This document shows, in pieces, positions 1 through 8,686 of a DNA stretch of 64,000 nt (positions are counted from its first letter, which is position 1; every line of letters starts with the position of its first letter). Both the position numbers and the translations under genes were made by a program. A model generated the notes under the pieces. That model was given only the letters and a program-made list of their open reading frames with translations. It was not told the origin of the DNA and did not search any database. Where the stretch lies: NCBI RefSeq assembly GCF_003208435.1, contig NZ_QKMF01000003.1, forward strand, positions 186,001 through 250,000. The letters run 5' to 3'. Source of the stretch: Pelagimonas varians. GTDB taxonomy: Bacteria; Pseudomonadota; Alphaproteobacteria; Rhodobacterales; Rhodobacteraceae.

Positions 1-38
1 GATTTAGGGGACCAAAAAACACTCGGGCCATGGCCGTC

Positions 39-52
39 GGTTCTGTCGAAAA
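39..52 (-). repeat. Probable IS6-family terminal inverted repeat (one end)
   Basis: The 14 bases GGTTCTGTCGAAAA resemble the usual IS6-family end (GGxxCTGTTGCAAA type). They lie 24 bp beyond the stop of the transposase remnant at 77-250, where the 3' end of such an element is expected. I found no convincing matching end on the other side, so the element is truncated. Confidence 0.4.
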
Positions 53-76
53 CTCCCTCAATGGCTGGGTGAGAAG

Positions 77-250
77 TTACGCTCGACACAATTTTCCAGC
101 GAGAGCCGCAAACAGCGTGAAAATGCGACGCACCATTTTGACCAAACGGCTCCTTGCGGATCACGTCTGCGGCTTCGATCCCTGCCAGTGTCGCTGCAGC
201 CAAATAGAAGGCCAGGAAGCCTAGCATTTGGGCGATTTTTGAGAGAAGGA
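77..250 (-). pseudogene. IS6-family transposase, C-terminal remnant with frameshift
   Basis: Read on the minus strand, one frame gives QMLGFLAFYLAAATLAGIEA followed by ADVIRK. This matches the conserved tail of IS6-family DDE transposases (PMLGFKxFxSAAxTLAGIExxHMIRKGQF). A single-base frame change near 110 then gives FAALAGKLCRA and a stop at 77-79, again the expected family ending. Only about 55 of roughly 230-240 residues are recognisable, and the catalytic DDE residues are gone, so the copy is inactive. The family call rests on remembered motifs, not a search. Confidence 0.6.
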
Positions 251-690
251 ATTCGGTCTTTGCGCCGAATGGACCACATAATCGGATCTGCCCCCAACCC
301 AACGGCGTTTCAGTTGGCTGGAGATGTTTTGATGCGTGAGAGGGTCTGACCTGTATTCGCGCCTTGTCATCGGCCGTGCTGTCGCAAATTGGATGAAGCG
401 GGGCTTGGATCTTTTGCGACGCGACACTCATCCAAAACTGGTCGATTTAAGCAACATATTCACCACCCAAACCGTTCGCCGTCGGTCGCTTATACAAGCG
501 CGAAACAGCGGAACCAATTAAGGGGGCCATCGAACGAAGAGATGTCAAAGCCAACTCAAGATTATCGAGCCTGAGTACTCATCAAAACCAATCGTTGCGT
601 CTCTACCTAAAACGCGTCGGCTTTGGGCAAAACAACTGTTCACCTAAGAACAGGGCAAGCATCAAAACCTACCCTGCTCTTATTCCCAAA
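251..690. other. Non-coding or decayed stretch
   Basis: About 440 bp between the IS6 remnant and the carbonic anhydrase gene. Only short overlapping reading frames without recognisable motifs are present. It may contain more degraded transposon DNA, but I cannot assign any of it. Confidence 0.4.
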
Positions 691-1542
691 TCAGTTGATT
701 GGCGACAACAAGCTGGGGTTAGTAACCAGATTGCGCACGCCGTGTGCGTGGTTTTCCCCAAACGGGTTGTCGCTAAGCCACTTGCCAACAGAGGCAATAT
801 TCAACTTGGCCACTCCCGGGCGCACACTCCAGGTTACCTGGAATGGTGACGCTTTTTCGTTATAGCCGGGGCCGGTGGTTGAGCCTTCATATACGACCGG
901 TTGCCCCAAATCAGTTGGAAGGTTAGGGACCTGATTTATACCTTCGACTTTTTCAATGTGGGCCATTTCGGTGAAATCGACACCTCCCTCAGACACAAGA
1001 ACGGCCACGACCGTCTCTACCCGCAGCTGCGGATTGCCGATAGCGTCGCTTAAACAGGTGCCGAGGCCATTGCCCAAAGTCGCTTGCGCCGTCGAGTGTA
1101 CAAAATGGATCTCGATCGTATCTCCCGGCACGAGGTCGCCATGTTCGCTTTTGCCGACGGACATGTCGATTGGTGCGCGCTCGGCGTCAGTGAGGGCACC
1201 GTCGTACTTGAAGCCGGTGCCATAGCCGTTTCCGTCGCCGTTGCCCGCATAGGTGGTAAAGCCACCTCCCTTGTGCTCGGCGTTTTCATGAAAATGAATG
1301 TCGCACAGCATCATGTTACCCACGTCTGGGGCAGATCCGAAAACACGTTGGTTGACGCCATCCAGCGCATCAATGTCACGCGGCGATTGTGGTCCAAATC
1401 CTTGGCCCTGCGTCGCGGCGGATAAGGTTGCACGCTGCGCGGCGATGACATCATCCGAAACGGTATGACCATCGGTTGCAGCGTACGCAGTAGATTCAAG
1501 CATTGCGACCGAAAGGCTGAGCAGCAAAATTTTGTTGAGCAT
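691..1542 (-). CDS. Exported delta-class carbonic anhydrase
   Basis: 283 residues. It probably hydrates CO2 reversibly in the periplasm. A hydrophobic N-terminus ending TAYAA (about residues 1-22) looks like a Sec signal peptide. The central CDIHFHENAEHKGGGF motif gives His83, His85 and His90, the likely zinc ligands, and EIHFVHS (His146, His149) follows, as in the proteobacterial delta-class family related to the diatom TWCA1 type. An AGGAAG ribosome site stands just before the ATG. The gene is monocistronic, with no inorganic-carbon transporter beside it. The function is inferred from motif resemblance; the fold and export look solid. Confidence 0.72.
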   Translation of the reverse strand: MLNKILLLSLSVAMLESTAYAATDGHTVSDDVIAAQRATLSAATQGQGFGPQSPRDIDALDGVNQRVFGSAPDVGNMMLCDIHFHENAEHKGGGFTTYAGNGDGNGYGTGFKYDGALTDAERAPIDMSVGKSEHGDLVPGDTIEIHFVHSTAQATLGNGLGTCLSDAIGNPQLRVETVVAVLVSEGGVDFTEMAHIEKVEGINQVPNLPTDLGQPVVYEGSTTGPGYNEKASPFQVTWSVRPGVAKLNIASVGKWLSDNPFGENHAHGVRNLVTNPSLLSPIN

Positions 1543-2190
1543 AATTCTTCCTGTAAAGATGCGGGCAAAATCCCCCTTTCAGGCGAACACATTTCAACCC
1601 TCAGATCAACAGGAGCTCTTCAGTTCCTCAGAATTTATAGGCTTTGCGGGATGGATCATATCGTCTGGTTTCCCAAGAAAATCACCAGTGCAAAAGCCAT
1701 GAAAAAACGAGAAGTTGCCTGTCCCGCCCAGAACTACAAACCGAGCGAGACCCGTCGTGACACATTCTCGGAAAAAATATGTGCGTCAAGCCTTTGAAGA
1801 ACCGACCCTGATCCGGCTTTTTTGTGGAATCCCGGCGGCCATCTGTCAAGCGGGCACAATATGACAAGGAGAGCATAGATGCTGCATCTGGGTTAAGTTG
1901 CCGTGGAGACGTTCTAATCTGTGCAAAACCCGGTTCCTGCATATAGGCGACCTTGCTGCTGCTGTAGTATATGTTGTAGTGACATAAACCTGTGAACCGC
2001 TGCTTCCGTCAAATTGCGCTGCACCCGCGCAGGGCTGTTAACGGCGGTTCTCCACCCTTCATCGATCTACCAAATGCCACAATGCAGCTTCCCCAAACCA
2101 GCCTTTGGAGCATTGTTGCAGCAATCTTGACGGCTGGATGGCAGCACTGCGAACAAAGCGACTGTCACAAGCTCTCCGTTTGGGCCGGCC
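1543..2190. other. Intergenic or decayed region
   Basis: About 650 bp. It should hold the carbonic anhydrase promoter near 1560-1650 on the minus strand. The rest lacks a convincing reading frame. The part next to 2191 may be eroded upstream sequence of the TonB receptor pseudogene, but I could not trace the frame further. Confidence 0.4.
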
Positions 2191-2892
2191 TCGACGACGC
2201 TCCTGCATTCGGACGCCAGCATTCGGACACTGTCATTCTTTGCCCAGCTCTATCTGGAAACATCTGCCGGGTCAGGCGGGGTGACTACCGGCAACCCGGA
2301 TCTCAATCCAGAGACTTCGACAACTTCTGAAATCGGTAGACGGATCGACCACGATGGTTTTAGCTTCGACGGTACGTTGTTTTACTCAAAAGCGCGGGAC
2401 TACATCACAACGGTGGCAATGGCGACATCACGCGAATTTACCTACCAAAACGTGAACTCCGCCAAAAGTTGAGGTGTGGAAATCAGCGCCGAGTATCAAT
2501 CAAGCCTGTGGCAGTTGCGCCCCTATACCAAGGCAGAATACCTGCAACGCGAATTCACCTACGCCAATGGCTATAACACCAAAGAAAGCGGCTCCCCGGA
2601 GTTTTCCGCGACGATTGGTGTCCGTCGGGATCGGGAGTTGCAGGGGATTTCGGGTGAATGGGACCTGTTTGCTACTGGTGAAAAGAAGGCCGTTTTGCGC
2701 GATTCTTCGGGCGATATTGCGAACAAAGCGGACGCCTATGCGACATTGAATTTGCAGATCTCAGCAGATTTGAACGATCAGTTTTCGCTTAGCTTGGCGG
2801 CCGGAAATCTGTTGAACGAAAGCTATCAACCCATCGACCAATACGAAGGGGCGGGGCGCAACATTAGATTGGTTTTGAACGCCAAATTCTAA
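2191..2892 (+). pseudogene. TonB-dependent outer-membrane receptor, C-terminal remnant with in-frame stop
   Basis: From about 2191 the frame reads AQLYLETSAGSGG then GNPDLNPETS, the typical NPxLxPE segment of TonB receptor barrels. It continues through several beta-strand-like segments to a C-terminal RNIRLVLNAKF, whose final Phe is typical of outer-membrane proteins. A TGA at 2470-2472 interrupts it (NSAKS-stop-GVEISAEY), probably from a TGG codon. The signal peptide, TonB box, plug and most of the barrel are missing: about 230 of a usual 650-800 residues remain. The transported ligand cannot be told. Its place beside the iron island suggests a former iron-chelate receptor. Confidence 0.8.
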
Positions 2893-2910
2893 CCGTTTGT
2901 AGAAGCACAA

Positions 2911-2935
2911 AAAGGGCGCTGTCAAAGCGCCCTTT
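2911..2935. terminator. Bidirectional rho-independent terminator
   Basis: A perfect 10-bp hairpin, arms AAAGGGCGCT and AGCGCCCTTT with a 5-base loop, flanked by A and T runs. It lies between the convergent receptor pseudogene (+) and bacterioferritin pseudogene (-) and could serve both. Confidence 0.85.
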
Positions 2936-2957
2936 ACCTGTCCGTGATGCCCTGAAT

Positions 2958-3444
2958 TTACTCGGCCTCATAGTAGGTCGAGGCATTGAGCTGAATATAA
3001 GCGGTTTCGCCCAGCTTGTTGAAAAGCTCGATCTGAGTTTCGAGGAAATCGATATGGCCCTCTTCGTCGACCAACAGCTCTTTGAACGGTTTCATTGTCA
3101 CGTAATCTTTGGCTTCAAAACACACATCGCGGGATTCGCGATACAGTTTTTGCCGCGCTTTCTTCGCCCGCCAGATCGGCCTCGAGGGTTTATTGAACAG
3201 TCTGACCAATGCGCAGCAGGTTGAGTTTTTGCAAATTTGGATGACCACCAAGCGTGATGATGCGCTGGATCAAACTATCTGCATGTTCCATCTCTTCGAT
3301 GCTTTCCGCACGGTTTTTCTTGGCCATTTTGCCAAGGCCCCAGTCCTCTTCTCGGCGGTAATGTAGCCAGTACTGGCTCACTGCGGTCAACTCATTGCGC
3401 AAGGCGGCGAAAAGGACTTCAATGACTTTGGGATCGCCGCTCAT
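2958..3444 (-). pseudogene. bfr: Bacterioferritin, disrupted by nonsense codon and frameshift
   Basis: The first 84 codons give a normal bacterioferritin N-terminus: [11 protein letters not shown], ferroxidase ligands Glu18, Glu51 and His54, and the haem-ligand Met52 (IEEMEHAD). A TAA stands at 3190-3192, where the family has Glu (IGQTV[KQ]E). The same frame continues TLEADLAGE, then a frame change between about 3150 and 3175 leads to KLYRESRDV and a good C-terminus with the DEEGHIDFLE ligand motif, ending at 2958. A GGAA site precedes the ATG at 3444. Two separate lesions point to loss of iron-storage function rather than one read error. A sequencing artefact is still possible. Confidence 0.85.
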
Positions 3445-3577
3445 AACTGGTTCCTTTTTTCCGAGGCGCACAAAAATGCGCGCGGTCTGGATTTTGGGAA
3501 TTTGGCTAACTGACGTTTGGCTTATTCCAGACTGCACCCGAAAAACGAAAGTTACAACACTTGGCCTCGGCCATATT

Positions 3578-3593
3578 ACTGAATGAATTCAGT
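3578..3593. promoter_or_regulatory. Perfect inverted repeat upstream of bfr
   Basis: ACTGAAT and ATTCAGT separated by GA, in the gap between the bacterioferritin pseudogene and the DUF2218 gene, both on the minus strand. It could be an operator for bfr or part of the 3' end of the DUF2218 transcript. No T run follows, so a terminator is less likely. Confidence 0.3.
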
Positions 3594-3612
3594 GTGTTTT
3601 GGTCGGGTTCAC

Positions 3613-3894
3613 CTATTCCCAGTTCATGTGTTTGAAGTCTTCACGAAAGGCGAACCGCTCCAGATGACTGTCGATTACTGACTTCGCCATCTCGATATGG
3701 TCCTGGTTATCAAGCGCAAACTCCACTGTCAATCTATTGTCATCTGCCTTGAGGGTCGCATTGCCCATCGGAAAGACGCAGGTGCCCTCGGAGTCTCTGT
3801 GAGTAACTTCGATTTTATGAGCGAAGTGTTTGCACAGCTGCCCAAGGTATTTGGACGCATTGGGGGTTTCAAAACTGCCTGTGAGGTGAAGCAT
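3613..3894 (-). CDS. DUF2218 family protein
   Basis: 93 residues, no signal peptide, so probably cytoplasmic. The core SKYLGQLCKHFAHKIEV, the FPMGNATLKA stretch and the ending SHLERFAFREDF are hallmarks of DUF2218, a small family of unknown biochemical role often found beside siderophore uptake genes. Here it is divergent from a siderophore ABC operon, with a candidate iron box (3910-3924) only 15 bp upstream of its start. It is therefore probably induced under iron limitation. A role in handling imported ferric chelates or haem is a guess. Confidence 0.85.
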   Translation of the reverse strand: MLHLTGSFETPNASKYLGQLCKHFAHKIEVTHRDSEGTCVFPMGNATLKADDNRLTVEFALDNQDHIEMAKSVIDSHLERFAFREDFKHMNWE

Positions 3895-3909
3895 CGAATT
3901 TTCCTTATC

Positions 3910-3924
3910 TGATAGATTTTGTCA
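3910..3924. promoter_or_regulatory. Candidate RirA iron-responsive operator (TGA-N9-TCA)
   Basis: TGATAGATTTTGTCA fits the TGA-N9-TCA iron-responsive (IRO) motif of alphaproteobacterial RirA with an AT-rich centre. It lies between the divergent DUF2218 gene and the siderophore-binding-protein gene. The motif has six fixed bases, so chance hits occur; the position is the main support. Confidence 0.5.
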
Positions 3925-4024
3925 GTTAAGACTTGCCTCGCCTTTTTCAAGCGCCTAATCAAGCCCCAATATTTTGAGCAAAGCCAGCCAAACGGTCAGC
4001 CATGCAGCAATCAGGAGAGTCCGA

Positions 4025-4927
4025 ATGCTGAGAACGCTATCCGTTTCCATGGCCCTTTCGCTGGCCGCCATCGCGTCACCACTGGCCGCTGAAACTATTT
4101 CTGTTGAAACTTACGCAGGTGCCGTTGATGTGCCTGTTTACCCAGAAAAGATTGCCGTTTTTGATGTGGCATCGCTGGATACGCTAGACGCGCTTGGTGT
4201 GAAACCGACCGGCGTTGTTGGTCCGATTTTTGTGACATATCTGGACGCCGCCAAAGAGGGTGCCGCGCCCATCGGATCCTTGTTCGAACCTGATTTTGAA
4301 GCCGTCGCTGCAATGGCACCAGACCTGATCGTTGCCGGTGGTCGGTCGTCCAAAGTTGCGCCCGACTTGGCCAAAATCGCTCCAACTGTCGACATGACAA
4401 TTTGGGAAGACACTGTTGGGCAGGGTTTGGCGCGTTTGGAGGCCTTTGGCAAAATATTTGGCAAAGAAGCCGAAGCCGCGAGCCTGACAGAGGCATTCAC
4501 CACCAAATTGGATTTCACAAAAGCAATGGCCGCCGATCAGGGGAGCGCTCTGATCATCATTACAAACGGGCCTAAGATTTCCGCCTATGGATCGGGTGGT
4601 CGGTTTGGATGGTTGCATAGCACAATCGGTTTGCGCGAGGCAGTCGAAGCTGTCGAACAAGCCACCCATGGCGAAGCCATCAGCTTTGAGTTTATCCGCG
4701 ACGCCAACCCGGACGTCTTGATAGTGATCGATCGTCAGGCCGCAATCGGCAAGGATGGTGATCGTGCCCGAGCCACATTGGATAACGCTTTGGTTCACGA
4801 AACCAACGCTTGGAAGAACGGCAAGGTGATCTATCTCGATAGCGCGCCACTTTACATTGCCGGTGGTGGAATTCAGTCGATGGGAATGACCCTAGATCAG
4901 ATCACAGCTGCCTTTTCAGGCCACTGA
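4025..4927 (+). CDS. Catecholate-type siderophore periplasmic binding protein (CeuE/YclQ-like)
   Basis: 300 residues. It binds a ferric siderophore in the periplasm and delivers it to the two permeases encoded next. The ATG at 4025 was chosen over one at 3974 because AGGAGAG precedes it and a signal peptide (MLRTLSVSMALSLAAIASPL, then AAE) starts there. Features of Peripla_BP_2 cluster-A proteins: YPEKIAVFDVASLDTLDALGV, PDLIVAGGRSS, ALIIITNGPKISAYGSGGRFG, PDVLIVIDR. The last long motif closely resembles CeuE/YclQ, which bind catecholate or petrobactin-type chelates; that ligand is inferred. It is the first gene of a four-gene operon behind the 3910 box. Confidence 0.88.
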   Translation: MLRTLSVSMALSLAAIASPLAAETISVETYAGAVDVPVYPEKIAVFDVASLDTLDALGVKPTGVVGPIFVTYLDAAKEGAAPIGSLFEPDFEAVAAMAPDLIVAGGRSSKVAPDLAKIAPTVDMTIWEDTVGQGLARLEAFGKIFGKEAEAASLTEAFTTKLDFTKAMAADQGSALIIITNGPKISAYGSGGRFGWLHSTIGLREAVEAVEQATHGEAISFEFIRDANPDVLIVIDRQAAIGKDGDRARATLDNALVHETNAWKNGKVIYLDSAPLYIAGGGIQSMGMTLDQITAAFSGH

Positions 4928-4930
4928 TCT

Positions 4931-5893
4931 ATGACACGGCGTATGGCGGGATTTTTGGGGATATTGACCCTCATGGCGCTCGCCGTGTTGTCACTTTTTG
5001 TTGGGGTCATCGACATGGATCCGTCTGATTTATTCAGGGATCCTGAGGCAATACGCCTTGTGATAACAAGTCGTTTTCCGCGTACAATTGCCGTGATCAT
5101 CACGGGGGCGGTTCTGGCCATTGCCGGCACAATCATGCAACAAATTTTGCGCAATCGGTTTGTGGAGCCCATGACCACAGGAACAGGGCAGGGCGCGGCA
5201 CTAGGCATTTTGCTGGCGACGGTTATGATCCCATCTGCTCCGCTTTTGGTGCGTATGGGGTTCGCCTCTGGCACAGCTTTGCTGGCCTCGATCGGTTTCT
5301 TGTTGATCGTGCGCCGATTGCCCCCGACTCAACCCTTGCTCGTACCCTTGGTTGGGTTGGTTTATGGTGGACTTCTTGGTGCCGCGGTGACCTTTGTTGC
5401 CTATCAGTATGACCTGCTTCAATACATCGATGTCTGGATGACTGGCGAATTTTCGGGCGTGCTCAAGGGGCGGTACGAGTTACTCTGGATTGCCGCGCTT
5501 GTTGGGGCTTTGACCTATCTGGTGGCGGATCAATTTTCAATTGTTGGGCTGGGGCGCACCGTGTCGCTGAACCTTGGGTTGAACTATACTCAGGTGGTTT
5601 TGATTGGTTTAGTCTCGATTTCAATCGTAACGGCGCTGACAGTTGTGACCGTTGGAATGATCCCCTTTGTTGGCCTTGTGGTGCCCAACATCATCTCGCG
5701 GCGCTTTGGGGACAATCTACGCCAGACCCTACCCATGGTTGCCATAATGGGGGCCGGGTTGGTGTTGATCTCGGACATTCTGGGGCGGGTTTTGCGGTAC
5801 CCGTTTGAAATTCCGGTTGGCACGGTGTTTGGTGTTATCGGTGCGGTGGTTTTCTTGTGGCTGCTGTACGCGAGGCCGCACCATGCACGCTAA
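4931..5893 (+). CDS. FecCD-family siderophore ABC permease (YclN/CeuB-like)
   Basis: 320 residues, almost entirely hydrophobic, with about nine predicted transmembrane segments. It forms half of the inner-membrane channel that imports the ferric siderophore. Family marks are SRFPRTIAVIITGAVLAIAG near the N-terminus, the QQILRNRFVEPMTTGTGQGA segment and the GMIPFVGLVVPNIISRRFG segment near residue 240 that couples to the ATPase. It starts 3 bp after the binding protein and overlaps the next permease by 11 bp, so the genes are translationally linked. Confidence 0.88.
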   Translation: MTRRMAGFLGILTLMALAVLSLFVGVIDMDPSDLFRDPEAIRLVITSRFPRTIAVIITGAVLAIAGTIMQQILRNRFVEPMTTGTGQGAALGILLATVMIPSAPLLVRMGFASGTALLASIGFLLIVRRLPPTQPLLVPLVGLVYGGLLGAAVTFVAYQYDLLQYIDVWMTGEFSGVLKGRYELLWIAALVGALTYLVADQFSIVGLGRTVSLNLGLNYTQVVLIGLVSISIVTALTVVTVGMIPFVGLVVPNIISRRFGDNLRQTLPMVAIMGAGLVLISDILGRVLRYPFEIPVGTVFGVIGAVVFLWLLYARPHHAR

Positions 5894-6827
5894 ACGATTG
5901 GTGGCATTGGCACTGATATTAGCCGTGTGTTGCTTCGCTTATATGACCATGGGGGCCAAGGGAAACTGGTCATTCGTCCTGCCTTTTCGGGGCGGGAAAT
6001 TGATTGCACTAATCCTTGTCGGCGTGTCGGTTAGCACGGCAGGGGTACTATTCCAGACCATCACTCAAAACCGCATTCTAACCCCTTCTATCATAGGTTT
6101 TGATGCCCTCTATGTGATGCTCTTGACGGGGGCCGTGTTTTTTCTAGGCGGCCATGGGTACGTGCAGTTACCCCTCATTGGGCTTTTCCTTGTCAATGTT
6201 GGGTTGCTTGTCGGCGCGTCGCTAATCTTGTTCGGCAGTCTGCTGTTTCAAACCACGCATGATCTGATGCGCCTAATCCTAACGGGCATCATTTTCGGCA
6301 CGCTGTTTCGATCTCTGACATCCTTTATGCAGCGTATGATTGACCCAAATGAGTACTTTGTCATCCAAGTTGCGAGCTATGCGCGCTTTACCTGGGTAGA
6401 CACGGATTTGCTGCTTATTGCCAGTGCCTTGACAGTTTTGGCCCTAGCTGCATGCTGGCGGATGCGCTTTCGGCTAGACGTGTTGGCCTTGGGCCATGAC
6501 GCTGCCATAAACCTCGGGGAAAACCCAAAACGCGGACAAGTCCAAGCGTTGATCCTCGTTGCGATTTTGGTCTCTGTTTCTAAGGCCTTGGTTGGGCCAG
6601 TGGCCTTTCTGGGGTTGGTAGTTGTTTCTATCGCTCACTTGGTAACACCCGGCCCGTACCACTCGGTTCTGCTACCGTCTTCGGCCCTGATTGCCGCGAT
6701 CACTCTGGTTGGCGGTCAAACGATACTGGAGCGGGTGCTTCGCCTTTCGACGCCACTGTCGGTGGTCATTGATGCCTTGGGTGGCCTCTTGTTCCTAGCT
6801 CTGCTTTTGAAAGGATTGCGCAAATGA
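5883..6827 (+). CDS. FecCD-family siderophore ABC permease (YclO/CeuC-like)
   Basis: 314 residues from the ATG at 5883, which overlaps the end of the upstream permease. An in-frame start further upstream at 5805 would lie deep inside that gene and is unlikely. This is the second channel subunit. GVSVSTAGVLFQTITQNRIL and LTPSIIGFDALYVML match the YclO/CeuC branch, and GPVAFLGLVVVSIAHLV is the ATPase-contact loop. About nine membrane segments. It overlaps the ATPase gene by 4 bp (ATGA). Confidence 0.88.
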   Translation: MHAKRLVALALILAVCCFAYMTMGAKGNWSFVLPFRGGKLIALILVGVSVSTAGVLFQTITQNRILTPSIIGFDALYVMLLTGAVFFLGGHGYVQLPLIGLFLVNVGLLVGASLILFGSLLFQTTHDLMRLILTGIIFGTLFRSLTSFMQRMIDPNEYFVIQVASYARFTWVDTDLLLIASALTVLALAACWRMRFRLDVLALGHDAAINLGENPKRGQVQALILVAILVSVSKALVGPVAFLGLVVVSIAHLVTPGPYHSVLLPSSALIAAITLVGGQTILERVLRLSTPLSVVIDALGGLLFLALLLKGLRK

Positions 6828-7576
6828 TACGCGTTTCAGGCCTGTCATATCACTATGGGGCGGTGCCAATCTTGCATGACCTCACACTCGATATTCCGCG
6901 CGGAGGGGTCACGGCTTTGGTCGGTCCAAATGGAGCGGGAAAGTCCACTCTGCTTGGTCTGATTGCCCGCCTCATGTCGATGCAGGCAGGTCGAATTCTA
7001 GTGGATGATTTGGACGTCGCGAACACCCCCGGCGATGTATTGGCCCGCAAACTTGCCATCCTTCCGCAAGCGTCAGAAGTGGCCCCGCGGCTGAGCGTTT
7101 CGGAACTGGTCAGCTTTGGCCGCTACCCGCATCACAAGGGCCGTCCAAGTGCCGATGACAGGCGAAAAGTTCAGGAGGCCCTTGCGGCGTTTGACCTTAC
7201 CGCCATGGCCGAGCGGTCATTGGACAGTCTCTCCGGCGGCCAGCGCCAGCGCGCGCATGTTGCCATGACATTTGCGCAAGATACCGAATATGTGCTTTTG
7301 GACGAGCCCCTAAATAACCTGGATATCGCGGCTAGCCGGTCGTTGATGAAACTATTGTGCGGGGTGGCGCACGATCATGGACGGACCGTTGTCACAGTCC
7401 TGCATGACATCAATTACGCCAGTGCCTACGCAGACCACATTGTGACGCTCAAGGGCGGGCGGTTGGGGCCGTCGGGAGCACCGGCGGATGTGGTTTCCAA
7501 CGACATGCTGAAATCAGTTTTCGGAACCGATGCGCATGTTGTGCAATCGGGCGGTAGGACATTGGTTCAGGTTTGA
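6824..7576 (+). CDS. Siderophore ABC transporter ATP-binding protein (YclP/CeuD-like)
   Basis: 250 residues. It hydrolyses ATP to power import through the two preceding permeases. Walker A is GPNGAGKST (about residues 36-44), the signature LSGGQRQR, Walker B YVLLDEPLNNLD, and the switch histidine lies in VLHDINYA. DEPLNNLD in place of DEPTSxLD is typical of the FepC/YclP group. The stop is 30 bp from the end of the convergent tonB; I saw no clear terminator in that gap. Confidence 0.92.
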   Translation: MIRVSGLSYHYGAVPILHDLTLDIPRGGVTALVGPNGAGKSTLLGLIARLMSMQAGRILVDDLDVANTPGDVLARKLAILPQASEVAPRLSVSELVSFGRYPHHKGRPSADDRRKVQEALAAFDLTAMAERSLDSLSGGQRQRAHVAMTFAQDTEYVLLDEPLNNLDIAASRSLMKLLCGVAHDHGRTVVTVLHDINYASAYADHIVTLKGGRLGPSGAPADVVSNDMLKSVFGTDAHVVQSGGRTLVQV

Positions 7577-7606
7577 CCGGCGGGGCCACGCAGTGGCGGT
7601 TGCCGA

Positions 7607-8686
7607 TCATTTCCAAGTAAGCGTAAACGAGAAAGACCTCTTTGCACCGGCCGGTGGCTTAGGGACGCGGCCCAATCGCCGGATCGCTGCCGCAGCCTTG
7701 GCATTGGATGATGTCACGCTCGAAAGCTGGCCATTGGCCGATATTCTGATTGTCACATTTGCCCGTCCTCGGCCCCGCACATTTGCGCGACGCTTGATGT
7801 AGGACACCACTTTTCCGGGGTAATTGCTGGCTGCGGCATTGCCTGCGCGGTCTTTTTTCCCATCTGATCCGCTTGATCTCGCTGTTGCTCCGGCTTTGCC
7901 CGTGCTCGAGCCTGCCCGCGCATTGACTGTGCTGTTTCCGCGCGATGCAGGTTCGGGTTTGGCGGGTGCTGTGGCCCTTGGTTTAGGTTCAGGTTTTGGC
8001 TTGGCGCGCGGTTGGGGTTTGGGTTTGTGCACGGTCTCAAATTCCCGACTGCGCATCCGGGGTCTCAGCGACGATGACACCGCAGCGGTTTCCGGTTTCG
8101 GAGCGGTCACCATTTGCGGCTCGACCGGTGACGCAACCTCTTTTGGCAGTGGTGCCATGGCGGGGGCAACTGGCGTAGGCTCAAGTGGATTTACGGCTTG
8201 AACCGGGGTTAGGGTTGACAAAACTGGCAAGGCCGCTTGCATAACCGGGGCCGCAAGCGGTTCATGTATAGCCATCTGTGGCGATGGAGCGTCCATTGCC
8301 ACGACAGGTGCAGCGCTTTGTGGGACCAATTGTTGTGGCGTCGCCAGTTCAGGTTTTTTCGCCATTTCCGATGTGATCGTCGCGGCTTTGGCCGGTTCAC
8401 CCAAATCGGGTTTAACCAAATCTGGGGTTTCGGGTTCAACGGCCTCCTTGGGCTGTTCTTCAGCCTCTTCCGGCTCAACAGGTTCTGCTGTTTCGGTGGT
8501 TTCTGTCACGCCCATGACGCCCATTGCCATATCGGCGAAACTGGTGCCCAATTTGGCATGGGCCGCGCCCGAGGCCCCCTCGACTTCAAGTGTGACGTCA
8601 GGAGTTGCGACCAACGCCAGAGCACCATGAGTGGCAACTGCCAAAACGAGGGCAGACCCTTTTAACACGCGAGACGAGGCGATCAT
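7607..8686 (-). CDS. tonB: Energy transducer TonB
   Basis: 359 residues. It carries proton-motive energy from ExbB/ExbD to outer-membrane TonB receptors. One N-terminal membrane anchor (VLKGSALVLAVATHGALALV), then a long acidic, Pro-rich linker, a basic Pro/Lys/Arg segment around residues 210-255 and a C-terminal TonB domain of about 70 residues (YPGKVVSYIKRRANVRGRG through FSFTLTW). The linker is long for the family. It is the last gene of the operon and overlaps the upstream ExbD by 4 bp. It probably serves the receptor at 15720 and others elsewhere in the genome. Confidence 0.88.
   Translation of the reverse strand: MIASSRVLKGSALVLAVATHGALALVATPDVTLEVEGASGAAHAKLGTSFADMAMGVMGVTETTETAEPVEPEEAEEQPKEAVEPETPDLVKPDLGEPAKAATITSEMAKKPELATPQQLVPQSAAPVVAMDAPSPQMAIHEPLAAPVMQAALPVLSTLTPVQAVNPLEPTPVAPAMAPLPKEVASPVEPQMVTAPKPETAAVSSSLRPRMRSREFETVHKPKPQPRAKPKPEPKPRATAPAKPEPASRGNSTVNARAGSSTGKAGATARSSGSDGKKDRAGNAAASNYPGKVVSYIKRRANVRGRGRANVTIRISANGQLSSVTSSNAKAAAAIRRLGRVPKPPAGAKRSFSFTLTWK

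Noticed and set aside
4184-4798. 204-codon minus-strand open frame inside the siderophore-binding-protein gene
   Set aside because: Pure antisense of a well-supported gene; no family motifs.
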